Under the pieces are notes generated by a model that saw only the letters and a list, made by a program, of their open reading frames with translations, was not told where the DNA came from and did no database searches. The position numbers and the translations under genes were made by a program. From Phytophthora sp. 'mugwort' (taxonomy: Eukaryota; Oomycota; Peronosporomycetes; Peronosporales; Peronosporaceae), in contig JAUCEF010000018.1 in assembly GCA_033558025.1 (NCBI GenBank), forward strand, positions 4,859,053 through 4,923,052: a DNA stretch of 64,000 nucleotides. Reading direction: 5' to 3'. Shown here in pieces: positions 33,072 to 43,933 of this stretch. The stretch's first letter is position 1; every line of letters begins with the position of its first letter.

Positions 33072-34170
33072 GTCGACGTCTGGTTATTCGCTCACTATCA
33101 GGATACACACAGTATCGAAGCGTCAATGACAAATGAACTAGGCTGTAGCGGGGTTGTTCAGGGTTGAGTCAGTGGATCACACGGTGTGAATCACACTTAA
33201 AGGCTTCACGCGGTCTTGTCACTCGCATTGGAGAACGCCACTGCCGTTAACGTCGATCATCCATTTTAATAAATAAATAAATGGAGCGTTTTAGTGATTG
33301 GTACAATATTGGTACAGACACCGTGCACGTTTATAACCTGTCAAATCAGTCGTTGTTTGGGAAACCAATGACAGGATCAAGGATGCAGGGCGCTGATGCG
33401 AGGGCCCGGATACGTTCAAATACTAAACGTAGTAAACAATTCTTGCCCTGCTGTACACTAGCCGCGCACCGCCCGCATTGCGGCGGTAGGAGGGCTTTCC
33501 TACATAGGACCCTAAAATGGAGGACGTTTTGGCAAAAAAGCACAAGAGATGTAACCCCGTTACAGCGATGAAGAGGGCGTGAAATTAGGTTCACTTTTTA
33601 TGGATCTGCCGACGGAGGCTGAGTTTGCAGCCGCCGCTAACGTTGTGCTTCGAGTTGATGGCAGAATTTGATGAATCAAGTGCTGCTGCTGTTAGAAGAG
33701 GTCTTTTGCGAAAGCGCTTGTTCAACACAACAAAGGAGAAGTTCCTACTCAGCTGATAACATCACTTTGTAAACCCATTTAGGCATGATAATCCAATAAA
33801 AATGTATATCAGTTAAGTTAGAGAGTATCACAATGCTTACAAATACTACATGTAGATGTGTCAAAACGGGAAACCCCAAAATCGTACATTATGATCATTT
33901 ATCACGCCATATTAGGGAGAATCATTTCTGGGAGTTGCGTCTGTAAATGTGTGAACGTTCTTTCCTCTGCATTACGTCCCAGTGGGAACGTAGGTGGGAA
34001 CTTCCCATTAACAACAATAACTTATGGTGCCTTACCAGCAAATTGTTCCATGGCCCTTTGGAGCGGAGGGAACCCTGCAAGCGAAGCTTAAGTAAAATGA
34101 ATATAAGATGGTTTGTCATGGAACACATACGAGTGGCTAATACGAAGTAGTCAGTAAGGTTTGGGTGGAC
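33072..34170. other. Intergenic interval with an LTR-like terminus
   Basis: No convincing gene. At 33,551-33,565 the 15-mer TGTAACCCCGTTACA is the exact reverse complement of the first 15 bases of the Gypsy-1 LTR (43,360). On the minus strand it is followed ~220 bp on by a TATA-like TTATAAACG. This may be the edge of an old minus-oriented LTR of a related family; the remaining sequence does not match Gypsy-1. Confidence 0.35.
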
Positions 34171-35727
34171 TCATTCCTTAGCACTGCTTGTGTTGTTCAG
34201 GGTAGAGTCCACTAGTTTGTCCAACATGTACATGAAGGCTGGGTTTTCCTTGACCCAGATGATAAACTTGGTAGCTTGAGAGGGCGTGAGGATCTGCTGT
34301 AGCTGCGCTACCTGGGCCTCTAATGCAGTGTTCTTCTCATCGGTCACCTCTTCTAGCTTCTTCACAATGCCCAAGGTGTGGTTTAGATCGTCACGTACCG
34401 TTTTGATAGCCGCTCGCCGCTCCAAAATCTGCCGTTGCTGTTCATCGGATACATCCAGCTCATCCGCCAAAATCCCCCAAAGACTCATTGTCGCCGTTGC
34501 CGATTCAGGTGCGGACATCGGATCCTCCTTTATAACGTGGTCACGCCTGAGCATATCGACGCCCTGCTCCACCGAATACAAACTCAACTTCGTGACCTGC
34601 GTGGGAAGAAGCAGTTCCCGAATGCGCGACAGATGAAAGTGCAGCTTTTCGCGTCGCTTCGGGCCATAGTCTGAGTACGTCACCTTGTACATGTTGAGAA
34701 ATTGCGCGATCTCTTGCTCATTAGCATTTCGCTGCAGCATCGCCCGCATTTGCTCCTTGATCTGCTGCTTCTCGCGCTGCTCACTTATGATCGCCTCCTT
34801 ACCGATTTTCAGTCGCATCTTCAGGTCCATGTTCTCCGCCTCCAGTCGACGCAGTCGTGCCTCATTCTGTTCGAGCTGCTTCATCTTACGTTTGCGAAAC
34901 TCTCTTACAGACACAAGATTTTTCACACGCCGAATCTGCTTCTTCTCAAGATCTTCTTCGGGCCCAGAATCCGCAGAAGTCGGTGATGCTGGCCCACTTT
35001 TCTTTCGCTTTGAAGGCCGTTTGCCCTTCGCGGAGCTCAATGTGCGTGCCTTGCTCTTAGGTCTTGTGCTTCGGGTGTTAAAAGGGGGCATATCATGTGC
35101 AACAGAACCACTGCTTCTTCGCTTCTTCCCATCTGCCGCCGTTGCATCTACCGCCGTTGCAGGCGTCGACGGCATGACTGCATACATCTCTTCCTGACCC
35201 TCTTCGCACGCATTTTCGTCATTATCATCGTCAAAATCTTCGTAGCTTCCGTCGATGCTGAGGTTGCCATTGCCGAAGGGTGGCATGTTCGGCAGCATCG
35301 ATACAAAGTTCGCGGTCGGCCTGGAGGGCGAGGACCGCAGGCCCTCATAGAGCTTCGCTGCCAAGCGTCGCGCATTCAACTGATTTGGGTTGGTTGATTG
35401 TGACCCTCCCGTTGTAGCTCCAGCGGCAGCTACGCTGACGGCTTGGCTCTTGGTTATCGTCTGTGGGACCAAGGCCGAAGTACCCGACATCATGCGATCC
35501 ATTTCGATGTCTTCCAACGGCAAAATGTCGGTAGCCATACCCCCGGTGGTGCTTGTCGCTATCTCGGCGCTCATGGCCACGGAGGCCGTAGCGTTGTTGC
35601 GCAACAGCCATCCGAAGGCGTCCTCTTCTCCGTCCTTAAAGATGCTCCAGTCGATACCGCTCATGGCAGCGGAACTCGATGGGTTGCACTCACCGCTGCT
35701 GGCGCCGGACTCCTGATGGTCGCCCAT
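34171..35727 (-). CDS. bZIP transcription factor with variant basic region, 518 aa
   Basis: Intronless. The N-terminal ~150 residues are acidic and Ser/Thr-rich (likely activation region), followed by a basic stretch with nuclear localisation signals (~200-250). The bZIP lies at ~270-330: basic region 'RRVKNLVSVREFRKRKMKQLEQNEARLRRLEAEN', then leucine zipper heptads (L-R-R-L-E-A-E-N-M-D-L-K). The invariant Asn and Arg are kept (N-x7-R), but the usual Ala and Ser contacts are Val and Phe, unlike the canonical N-R-x-x-A-x-x-S-R. A second long coiled coil is at the C-terminus (~445-500). It is expected to bind DNA as a dimer with altered half-site preference. Oomycetes are known for atypical bZIPs. 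Confidence 0.85.
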   Translation of the reverse strand: MGDHQESGASSGECNPSSSAAMSGIDWSIFKDGEEDAFGWLLRNNATASVAMSAEIATSTTGGMATDILPLEDIEMDRMMSGTSALVPQTITKSQAVSVAAAGATTGGSQSTNPNQLNARRLAAKLYEGLRSSPSRPTANFVSMLPNMPPFGNGNLSIDGSYEDFDDDNDENACEEGQEEMYAVMPSTPATAVDATAADGKKRRSSGSVAHDMPPFNTRSTRPKSKARTLSSAKGKRPSKRKKSGPASPTSADSGPEEDLEKKQIRRVKNLVSVREFRKRKMKQLEQNEARLRRLEAENMDLKMRLKIGKEAIISEQREKQQIKEQMRAMLQRNANEQEIAQFLNMYKVTYSDYGPKRREKLHFHLSRIRELLLPTQVTKLSLYSVEQGVDMLRRDHVIKEDPMSAPESATATMSLWGILADELDVSDEQQRQILERRAAIKTVRDDLNHTLGIVKKLEEVTDEKNTALEAQVAQLQQILTPSQATKFIIWVKENPAFMYMLDKLVDSTLNNTSSAKE

Positions 35728-37670
35728 GGGTGGGGCAATGTGCGTCGAGTGACTGTCTGGGCGCTTGTATGGCGAATGAGTCCTGCGAGGTGGGCTCTGC
35801 TGTGCTGCTGCTGTTTAATGCGGTGCTTGTCTACGACGCGGCAAGTGAATTCTGAGTCGGATTGGACTCAGACTCGCGCCACCGGACAACGACGTCGTGC
35901 ATCAACGGGTCACCAACGCATCTGTCCCTTCTTTCCATTGGTGCCGAGTACGATACACTGCGCATCGATCTCTGCTGCTGCTCGAGCTGCTCTGGACGAA
36001 GATGAACCCGCTGCGGTGCGCTGTGTTCTTCTGGTTGGCCAACGGAGGAACAGGAAATGAGCGACGAGGATACCGTATTGCGTATTTTTTTGCCGATCAA
36101 GTGACGTTGCTGTGACCGGCTCTCTGTGTAATGCCTGGTATCTACTGACCGGCAGGCAATCATTCCTCGCGCGCGAGGATCGCGGCTGATGCTAGTGCTA
36201 TATCACTGTACTCGGAGCAGTTATTTTAGCATGCTGTTGCAGCCGCCAGGCAATAAATCTGTGAAGGGAAGATCCTGTCTTTCATTCGTGTGGTGGTGCT
36301 GCTTGCCGTGCAGTTCAATCTCAGCCACTGACCACTGGTCCGACTAAGTTGTCGGCTGAACCGTCGCACTATCGACGAGCAACAAGTGCATTGCTGCTGT
36401 TGCGATTACATCCGATTTACATGCTGGCTCGGTTGATCCAAGTAAGGTCATGCAAGCGTTCAATGCTTTTCGATCCTTGCCTGTTAAACGCGGTAATGGT
36501 ATTCTAGCACAGCGGCTCTGAAGCTCGATCGGGTCTACTGTGCCCTGATATCGTTAGATAGTTGATTTGAAGCAGATTACGTCGGCAGTTATTTTCCTTA
36601 TCAAAGTTTACAAGAAGATTGGACGCCTACCAGAATAGGCGACCCGGAGCGCGAGGCCTGTAGAAACTGAGTAAGTAATTGAGTGTCACCACCAAAGATA
36701 ATATCCAAGTTAGAAAACTTTCTATTTCACTTAAACTTCAATACTTGGCTATCATTAAGATACTAAGTAATGGGTTAAAGCAAAAACAAAATAATTTTTG
36801 CATATTTATTTCAGATGTTTTCATAGGGTGCGTTCGGTGGCAGGATGTTTATCACTCGAACCGCAGCGAAGGGCATGCGTGCTGATTGGTTAAAACATGT
36901 TGCTGAAAGTTTCATTCGATTTGGCTACAGATCGCCAACAGTTCGAGGAGTTCATGGTTCGGACAGCTACGGGAGACGAGCTTGACGCGAGGGCCATGGA
37001 TGATACTTTTTTTCTGACATCACGGACGAAGAAATCGAGCTGATAGAGGCGGAGCTTCTCCCCCGGCGGATCATCATTCTACGTGTGGATATGACCATCT
37101 ACCGCCGGTTCGAGTTAGCTTTCCTGTGTACAACGTTCTTTACAAATATGAGACGGGGTTTGACGAAGAAAACAAAGCGTTGTTTCTCATTCTTCTCACA
37201 ACCGATTCTTCGTCTCGAGGATCCACCTTCGCCGTTTGCACCCATGAGTTGGCGACCAAAGGTGTGGTAACAAGGCCTCGTGTCGTTTAAAGTTGAGGGA
37301 GAGAAGGAGGAGTTCTCGACGAGACTGGAAGATGAATCAAGGCACCGATGCACACAAGGTTCAACTGCAAATCGTGCTGATTTGAATCGTTGGCTGCGTT
37401 AACTTTGTCCCATTGACGTGGTGTTGATTTGCAGGAGGACTTTAAAGGTTGTGAAAGCTTTCAGGTATCGAGATGTATTGTTCTCGCACTGGTTAGCGAC
37501 TTCTAGTGCGACTCCGTCTTGTTATACGTTCCTTCCTTAGGATATCCAGCTTGATATCCTTTTCTCCTCTACTCTTTGTCAACATCTGCGGAGCGCTTCC
37601 AGCGTATCTGTAGTCACTCCGCAAGCTTCCAAAGGGCAACACCCAACAACATACTTACCCGGAAAAGTAT
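35728..37670. other. Intergenic and decayed repeat DNA
   Basis: 35,728-36,250 should contain the bZIP promoter. Beyond that there are only short frames on both strands. A plus-strand stretch at 36,900-37,360 shows fragments that look once-coding ('FEEFMVRTATGDELDARAMD', 'NVLYKYETGFDEENKALFLI' in different frames), perhaps the far end of the adjacent MULE or another transposon. No family was assigned. Confidence 0.3.
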
Positions 37671-37679
37671 GTCAATTCC

Positions 37680-39118
37680 TGCAACTTCATGATCTTGACC
37701 AGTGGACGAGCAGGTCACGACGTTATGCCCCGGTTTACCACAGCGGCTGCAAGAGTATTTGGCTCTCTTCACGACCGCTTTGCTGAAATCTGAGTGGAGA
37801 AGAACACATTAATTGCGTCTGAGTCAACTTCGCCGACGAGAAGACTGGCATCATTTCCATCGAGACTAACATGTTTTGATCGATGCTGGTTCGATGCTGG
37901 TTCTTCTCCTTTACTCAAATACCGTTTCGGACCTCTATCCATGTCGGCGACTTGAGTTTTACGCAACCCACCGTCCTGGCGGTACATTGGAGGAGGCAGG
38001 ACGGTGCTCATTCTGCCGAGGTGTCCACTTGTGGCACTCTAATGTCTACCTGATCTATTGCAGAGTTGATCCTGGCCACTACGTAAGCCAAGTAAAAATA
38101 CTGAAGTACGTTGTACGTCGGGGGCACACCTGGATTCAAGCGCTCCAAGAAGAACAACACAGCTTGGATATGACGACATGGAATACCTAGTTGCTCCGAG
38201 GGTCTGCGAGGTCCCTTTCGACATATCCGTCTCGAACATGACCGTGCTGGAAACAATGCCATTGCGGTCCAATGCGTCGAAGACGTAAAATATCAGTACC
38301 TTTGCCGGCATCACCGTGCGATTCGCCACATGCTTCTTCTCACGGTCGAAGAGCTCTTGCGCGTGTGAGGTAATGTCGCAGTTTCGAGCTACCCAGTCAT
38401 CCGCAATTGTTTTCACTTTAGTAGTGGCTTCAATCGACCGCTTAGAGAACGTCATCAAAGCCTTAAGAGGTAAGTTATTTCGACAATGATTCCACACCAT
38501 GCCGTTGTTGTCGCCTTCAATACCGCTAGTTGAGCGAACTCCAAAGAGAGGAAATTTCTCACCGTAACTTTCCGCGCTGGACCAACTACGCCTCAACCAG
38601 AGTTCTTCTTCCTCATTTAGACTGCTGTTTCCGAGTACGCTCCAACATGTGGGGTTTATGTTCAGCAAATACGACCAGACAAACTCTTCCTTTTTGGCGC
38701 TGCCTGCTCCAGTTACCACTGATGCTGGAAATCGCTTCCGTAGCATTTCGATAACTTGCTCATATTCTGACGTTGTCTTTGACGGCTGCAGTGCCATGAT
38801 TAGGTCGCTCACGTTGCTCTTCTTCACGTTTAACTTCTTAAATGTCGACGGTGTTGAATCGAATGTGCGCTGCGCAAAATTGAAGATGAATCATTAAGCC
38901 TATGCGACGGAGCGCAACTTGGGCCGACAACTGCTTCCACAGTCCACAAACGTAGGCCGATCGTGCAGACGAATTCCACTGGCAATGCAATGCGCAAAAA
39001 CAAAAAACGAAGATGTCGGTGTTTTCTTTGTGGATAAATGCCACAGCTACCGGCACGACATTCTTGTCGCCGTCCTTACTAAGAAGCGTGACGCATATAC
39101 CATTGTATTGTTCTGTTT
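37680..39118 (-). pseudogene. Degenerate MULE transposase, copy 2, with SWIM finger and CCHC knuckle
   Basis: Read from 39,118 downwards: 'LLSKDGDKNVVPVAVAFIHKE', 'FCAAHIRFN' (the catalytic C/H block), 'NVSDLIMALQPSKTTSEYEQ', 'FPLFGVRSTSGIEGDNNGM' (the TSN..E-N block), then a SWIM zinc finger ('GIPCRHIQAVLFFLERL', 38,200-38,100), 'TVLPPPMYRQDGG' and finally a zinc knuckle C-S-R-C-G-K-P-G-H-N-V-V-T-C near 37,735-37,690. This is the classic MULE C-terminal order. It has at least four frame breaks and its N-terminus is cut off at 39,118 by the Crypton. A different subfamily from copy 1. Confidence 0.8.
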
Positions 39119-39121
39119 CAG

Positions 39122-40660
39122 ATGGGTCCCGTCACATTCCCATACAGGAAGAAACACTGCTTGTGTTTTCACGAGCACGCCCACTCTCCGCCGACGCAGC
39201 CGGGGTATTCTTCGTGCGCTTCATCCGCATGCAGACGTCTGAGGAACAAGGGTTGTCGCTGTTCCTGGACGCCGACTTCGTATCCTGCCCGCTGCACGCG
39301 TGCGCAGTGGCGCTCATCACACAGTCGGCTCCGTCCGTCGCCGTGTTGGACAACTTGCCCGAGATCCTGGTGGAAGCCGCCGTCACGCTATCGCCGGCGA
39401 AGCCTTTGGCGGAGGTGTTCAACCACCCTGACGAGTTCTCTGCCCTTGCCGCCGCCGGTCCAACTGCCGCTATCGTTTCCAAGCTCGCCGCTGTTGTCCT
39501 GACCATCTACTAGCACATCTACCGGCTTCTCGACCAAGTCGCGCTGTCCTGCTGGAGTCCTAGCACCTAGCACCGCTGACGTCGCACTCGTTTCGGCGCG
39601 GCGGCGCCCAGCACGTAAACGCGTGTGATGGCCTCACAGAACGCTGGACCTTCGACCGTGATGCCTGGAACATGACTACAACAAACAAGGGATTCAACTA
39701 CATCTTCTACACAAGCAGAGAAGATCACATGGTTAGCGAAGCACTCAGCGGACACGCCACCAAGGCTCGCGTAGAGCTTCTCAACTTGAAGCCGTTCGAC
39801 ACAGAGACACAAGCGAAGATTGCATCGGTCCAGCGCTCGCTGTTCACGACCTGCTACAAGATGGAGAACTCCAAGTACAACGTGAGTCAGAAAGTTGCCG
39901 ATGTGCTTACAGCTTACCTCGTTTGCACTACCCCCTGATGAAGAGGCTTGATGTTGATGCGCTTGCCGTTAGACGCTTGGAGACGGCAGCAGTGAATGGC
40001 GGCGAGTCAGTCGCTGAGCTACTCGCATGGTCTTCACACCTCGCCACCTGTGGAAGCATCAAGCCAAGCCAAGAACAAGCAGCCGACACACACAAGGAAC
40101 AAACCAGCCAGAGCAAGATCATCGACCATCGAAGCAGTGTGATTAATCATTTAGTGGTGCACACCAAACGCCAAGATGAGCGTCTCGACAACCTAGAAGC
40201 TGAAATGGACGGAGCCCCAGAACAAGACAAGAGCAACAAGCGTCAGCTAGAACCAAGCCAAGACCAAGAGAAGCCCAAGCGCTGACGGACATCGGTGACT
40301 TATCTTCACGCGACGTGGTTGGCGTGGTACGCGCAGGAACCGCACTGGATGGCGGATGAGCCGAAGCAGCTCGTGGCCTTGATGAAGCTCTTCGTCACCA
40401 ACGACTTGATGCTGGACCCAAGCACCGACGGCTACCGCGACCAAGTCCTCGCACTCGGGAAGAAGGCGGAGGCTGCCGTTTTGGCCTTCGTCAACGCCCG
40501 CAAGATCAAGTCGCGCGGCCCCACAGCTATCCACAAGCACGTACACGAGTGGACAGGAAGGGTGAGCTCAACGACATGATTGCACGCCACCTTACAGCTT
40601 CGTCGAGCTTCTGCCATTCAAGACCCGGACCGCCAAGACGCCCTTGAACCTGTAGCAACC
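39122..40660 (+). pseudogene. Degenerate Crypton (CryptonO-type) tyrosine recombinase element
   Basis: Sequence typical of the oomycete Crypton proteins: 'FVRFIRMQTSEEQGLSLFLD' and 'CPLHACAVALITQSAPSVAV' (39,210-39,350); the recombinase box 'HSFRRGGAQHVNACDGLTER' (HxxR, ~39,590) followed by 'WNMTTTNKGFNYIFYTSRED', which includes the probable nucleophile Tyr; then a coiled coil ('LDNLEAEMDG') and the C-terminal 'ATWLAWYAQEPHWM...VALMKLF' domain. The three parts lie in different frames, with breaks near 39,540, 39,930 and a TGA at 40,283. The N-terminal catalytic Arg region is missing. Cryptons move as circles by site-specific recombination. Confidence 0.78.
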
Positions 40661-40794
40661 GCAATCTAGACAACATAACCCACACAAGAGGCATAGCAAT
40701 AGCTAGCAGCAGCATAAGGTGGCAAAGATACCATATATTACATAACTATCACAACGTTAGCCATCCACAACGAATACAAGATACGAGTAAGTCA

Positions 40795-40863
40795 TGGCGA
40801 CGGCTGGAGTCGAACCAGCAACCTCAGGGCAAGACCTGCGCTCTTCCGATGAGCTTCGTCGTC
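40795..40863 (-). tRNA. tRNA pseudogene (69 nt, shortened anticodon arm)
   Basis: On the minus strand: acceptor GACGACG pairs with CGTCGCC (six of seven), D arm GCTC-ATCGGAA-GAGC, T arm GCTGG-TTCGACT-CCAGC (perfect), discriminator A. Only 20 nt lie between the D and T stems instead of about 22-23, so the anticodon stem-loop (CAGG-TCTTGC-CCTG) has lost about three bases and no reliable anticodon can be read; an Ala(TGC)-like origin is one guess. Probably a non-functional or SINE-derived copy. Confidence 0.62.
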
Positions 40864-41673
40864 GGTGGGTGGTGGCGGAGGCAAACTCTGGACGAGCCGG
40901 ACGGCTGCGTGGCCTGTACGGGCTGTGAGGCCTGTACGGCCTGAGAGGGTAGGCGACTTGGGCACTTGGGCCTTAAAAAAGAGAGTGAGAGCGAAGCAAA
41001 GCTGTCGGCAACGACTCAGCACGACAGCCACTAACTGGCCGCGTGTTTATAGACTCTATATGTGGCATGCTTCTTTGGCAAAAAAAAATTGTCCAATGGG
41101 ATGGAGGGTACGTGGCCGAATTTACCTTAATAGTGGCCCCCAACTGGCGATCGGTCCTCATTGTTGGCTGGGGAGCACATGGTTCTAGCGTAAAATTTGT
41201 GTTAAAATAGAAAAGTGCTGATTTCTCAGCCCACAGGCCATTTCAGGCCGTTTCCATGCGTCTACGAACAAGCTCGTTAGATCCACGCAGCCCATTCAGT
41301 CTGATTTTCCCCTAGCCCTTGTAGTACAGTAAAATCCCGTCTAAGTCTGTTTAATGTTTAACAACACAACGTGCCATTTTATGGGTACATGTCAGAAAGG
41401 TCGTCCAGTCGAAGATTTTATGGTATGGCCTGCTCCATCGGCCATCTCGATCTGGTGGTGGAGGCTAATGGGTTCACAAAGGTTCGGGTACTTCCCGTCG
41501 ATAAGTTATCGAGTCTTTGTGAATGTTTTTTATTCGAGTCCCCTTTTGACTTTTTCATAACAACTATGGAAAAAAATTAAACCTACCACTTCAATTCAAA
41601 TTGATCAAGCAATCGTATGTATTTACAGCGCAGCATTTGTCAGCAATGTTATACTTACTATACCTTCCTTTAC
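40864..41673. other. Non-coding interval upstream of the DMT gene's 3' end
   Basis: No convincing frame. Contains imperfect GGCCTGTACGG repeats around 40,910-40,945 and A/T runs; otherwise nothing recognised. It should include the 3' UTR of the transporter gene. Confidence 0.3.
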
Positions 41674-43001
41674 TCATTGCATTCTCCACATGCTGCGTCT
41701 CACCGCCCAGTGGGTGTGCACTCGGCGGAGCACCAGGAGTAGCACCCCGGAAACAATAGCACCAGCGCCACCGGCGCTCCATGGGTTCAACGTCGTGCCC
41801 AGCAGGACGAGTCCCCACGCAAAATCGCAGCCGACGTGCAGAAGTCGAGTGGTGGCCAGCACGCCGACGTAGTCGAACTGGAATCCTCGTGTGAGAAATA
41901 GCTGCTCCGCGAAGGCCAATGCGCCCGTGCCCGCGATAGCGCCCAACATCTCCAGTGATGCACCTGCCTTAAACTTCCCATGCTGCATTCCAAGCATCGC
42001 CACCATTGACACGAGGGTCGTCGTGAGCAAGAAATAGTTCATCACGACGAGGTACGGCACCTTCTGCAGGCTTCGCAGCGACAAATAGGCGCCTGCCTGC
42101 ATGAAGGCCACCACAACAGCGCACCCGATAGCCAGTGACTCGCCAAACAGGTAAGAAGTCACAAAACTTGTCATGGAGCGGTGGTACCACCTAGCATCGG
42201 TCGACCCGTTCTTGCCGAAGAGGATGACAGGTCGCACAACTAGCACGGCACCAGCGACACACAACATAGAACAGGCTACCGAGAATAGCCCCGGCTTCTC
42301 TTTAAGGAAGAAGGCGGCCTAATGTGCAGAGCGAGTATAACGACTATTATTCCTGTATACAGAGGAAATACGAAACGAGCAGGTGGCGGACGTACCATTG
42401 CAAACGCGAGCAGCGGACTGGTATATGTAATTGCGGTGGCGTTCGACACTGACAGCTTCTCCAGCACTAAAACTGTTAGAACCGATGCGATACAGCCCAA
42501 AACGCATCGAAGCGCGAGCGGGCGATAGAACTTCGTCTTCACGCGCATCTTAACTCCGGTGGCCGCGATGGCAGCCTAACAGAAACAGACACACAAAAAC
42601 GTTAGATGACGCCCATGCCAAAAAATTGATGCGCGTTTGTGCCAAGAGCTTACCAATGTGAGAAGCCACGATACGAAAGAGCGCCAGAACAGCTTCTCGA
42701 CGGCAGACAACTTGAACGCGTCATCATTGACCAGCGTGTCGATGCAACTGGCCAGGAAAGCCGACACTCCAACCAGGATGATGCCGGTTATGCGGTTGGC
42801 GACGCTGCGCGCAACCGCGCGGCGTATGAAGCGTGGCAACCACTTGCCCTCAGTATACGTGGACTCAAGCGAGTCGGAGGCCACAAGCAACGGCAGGTTT
42901 TCCAGGTGTTGAATGACTTTCTTGCCGCTGTCGATCTTGCTTGGCGGGGCCGAACTGGTGGCCGTCGCATATACGGCACCGTAGACAGCAGGTAGCGGCA
43001 T
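41674..43001 (-). CDS. EamA/drug-metabolite transporter (DMT, SLC35G-like), 3 exons, 390 aa
   Basis: Exons read as 43001-42654, 42575-42396 and 42318-41674; all introns are phase 0 and the sum is 391 codons. A polar N-terminus (~65 residues) precedes about ten membrane helices arranged as two EamA repeats. The repeat-1 hallmark is 'SVSNATAITYTSPLLAFAM' then 'AAFFLKEKPGLFSVACSMLCVAGAVLVVRP'; repeat 2 has 'GTGALAFAEQLFLTRGFQ' and ends with a short basic cytoplasmic tail. DMT proteins export or exchange small metabolites across plasma or organelle membranes; the substrate is not predictable. It is the last intact host gene before the telomere, 20 kb from the end. Confidence 0.85.
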
Positions 43002-43359
43002 CGCTGTTGACTAGCGGACGAGATACTAAATCAACACTGACATGGACTTCGATGCTAATTCAATAGCTGCGCGGCATCTGCAATTCTGATTTATTTAGCC
43101 GATTGGCTAATAATCGGCTCACTCGTTGGCGTATTCACTAATTACACTGTACTGAGTCGTTCGCTGATGAGAGCACCGTTGAAACAAACAATAGTTGAGG
43201 TACATCGCACAGGCACACTGTCAATCAGATAAGCTGCCAGCACATCGGACGAACAGGCATCGCCATGGGCAAAGTAGAAATGTCGTGGACACCGCGCACA
43301 CAATCAGATGGACGCTTCCAAATCATTGGATTAGGAAGCATTTTAGTGCCTGTTCTCAG
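43002..43359. other. Promoter-side spacer of the DMT gene
   Basis: Holds the DMT gene's promoter and the insertion boundary of Gypsy-1. Nothing else recognised. Confidence 0.35.
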
Positions 43360-43790
43360 TGTAACGGGGTTACATGAAGAGTGCCAAGTCGCTCTGAAGA
43401 GCACGTGTACCCAAGTACACTAAGTGATGTAGGTAAACATCACTATACGTCGACGGTAATGACGTCATGGATAAGTACCATAGATATGGTACAAAGACCT
43501 CAGAGCCAATCAATAGGATAACATCTAGAGTACTTTATAGGTGACTAATAGTTAGTATGTAGACACATTAAAAGGGGCCATCTATAAATGTATTCAGTCT
43601 TAAATCTACCTAATTTTGGTAACAATCCCACCGGTCAGGGACTAATGAACTGCCGTTCACTGAGAGATTGTATACTCTCCGGAAGTCACACTCCTGTGCG
43701 CAAGGTGTTGTGTACCCCGTCACACTTGGTTGCACTTTTAGTCAATCCACTCCTACGCGGATTACCTGAAACCTCTGGGTCCTAGCAACA
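43360..43790 (+). repeat. Probable 5' LTR of Gypsy-1 (431 bp)
   Basis: Starts TGTAACGGGGTTACA, itself an imperfect palindrome, and ends CTAGCAACA. It contains a TATA-like TCTATAAATG (~43,582) and precedes gag by a ~140-bp leader. No second copy is present to confirm the limits. Confidence 0.6.
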
Positions 43791-43804
43791 TGGACCGGAA
43801 TGAG
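43791..43804 (+). promoter_or_regulatory. Gypsy-1 primer binding site
   Basis: TGGACCGGAATGAG directly follows the LTR end. The leading TGG is complementary to the CCA end of a tRNA primer; the tRNA species is not identified. Confidence 0.45.
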
Positions 43805-43933
43805 TTTCCTCATCTGAACGACTCACTGTCCGAGTCCGTTTGTAAAATGACTGGCATCTTTTGGTATGGATGCCTTGCGCAGCTTGGCGTCATCAACGCA
43901 AGCTGACAGATCGAACGCGTGACCGCGTCCGAC

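Noticed and set aside
34286..35716. Plus-strand frames opposite the bZIP gene
   Set aside because: Shadows of a Ser/Arg-rich coding strand.
38919..39513. Continuous plus-strand gene from 38,919 into the Crypton
   Set aside because: The first 200 bp are antisense to MULE copy 2; Crypton homology begins only near 39,122.
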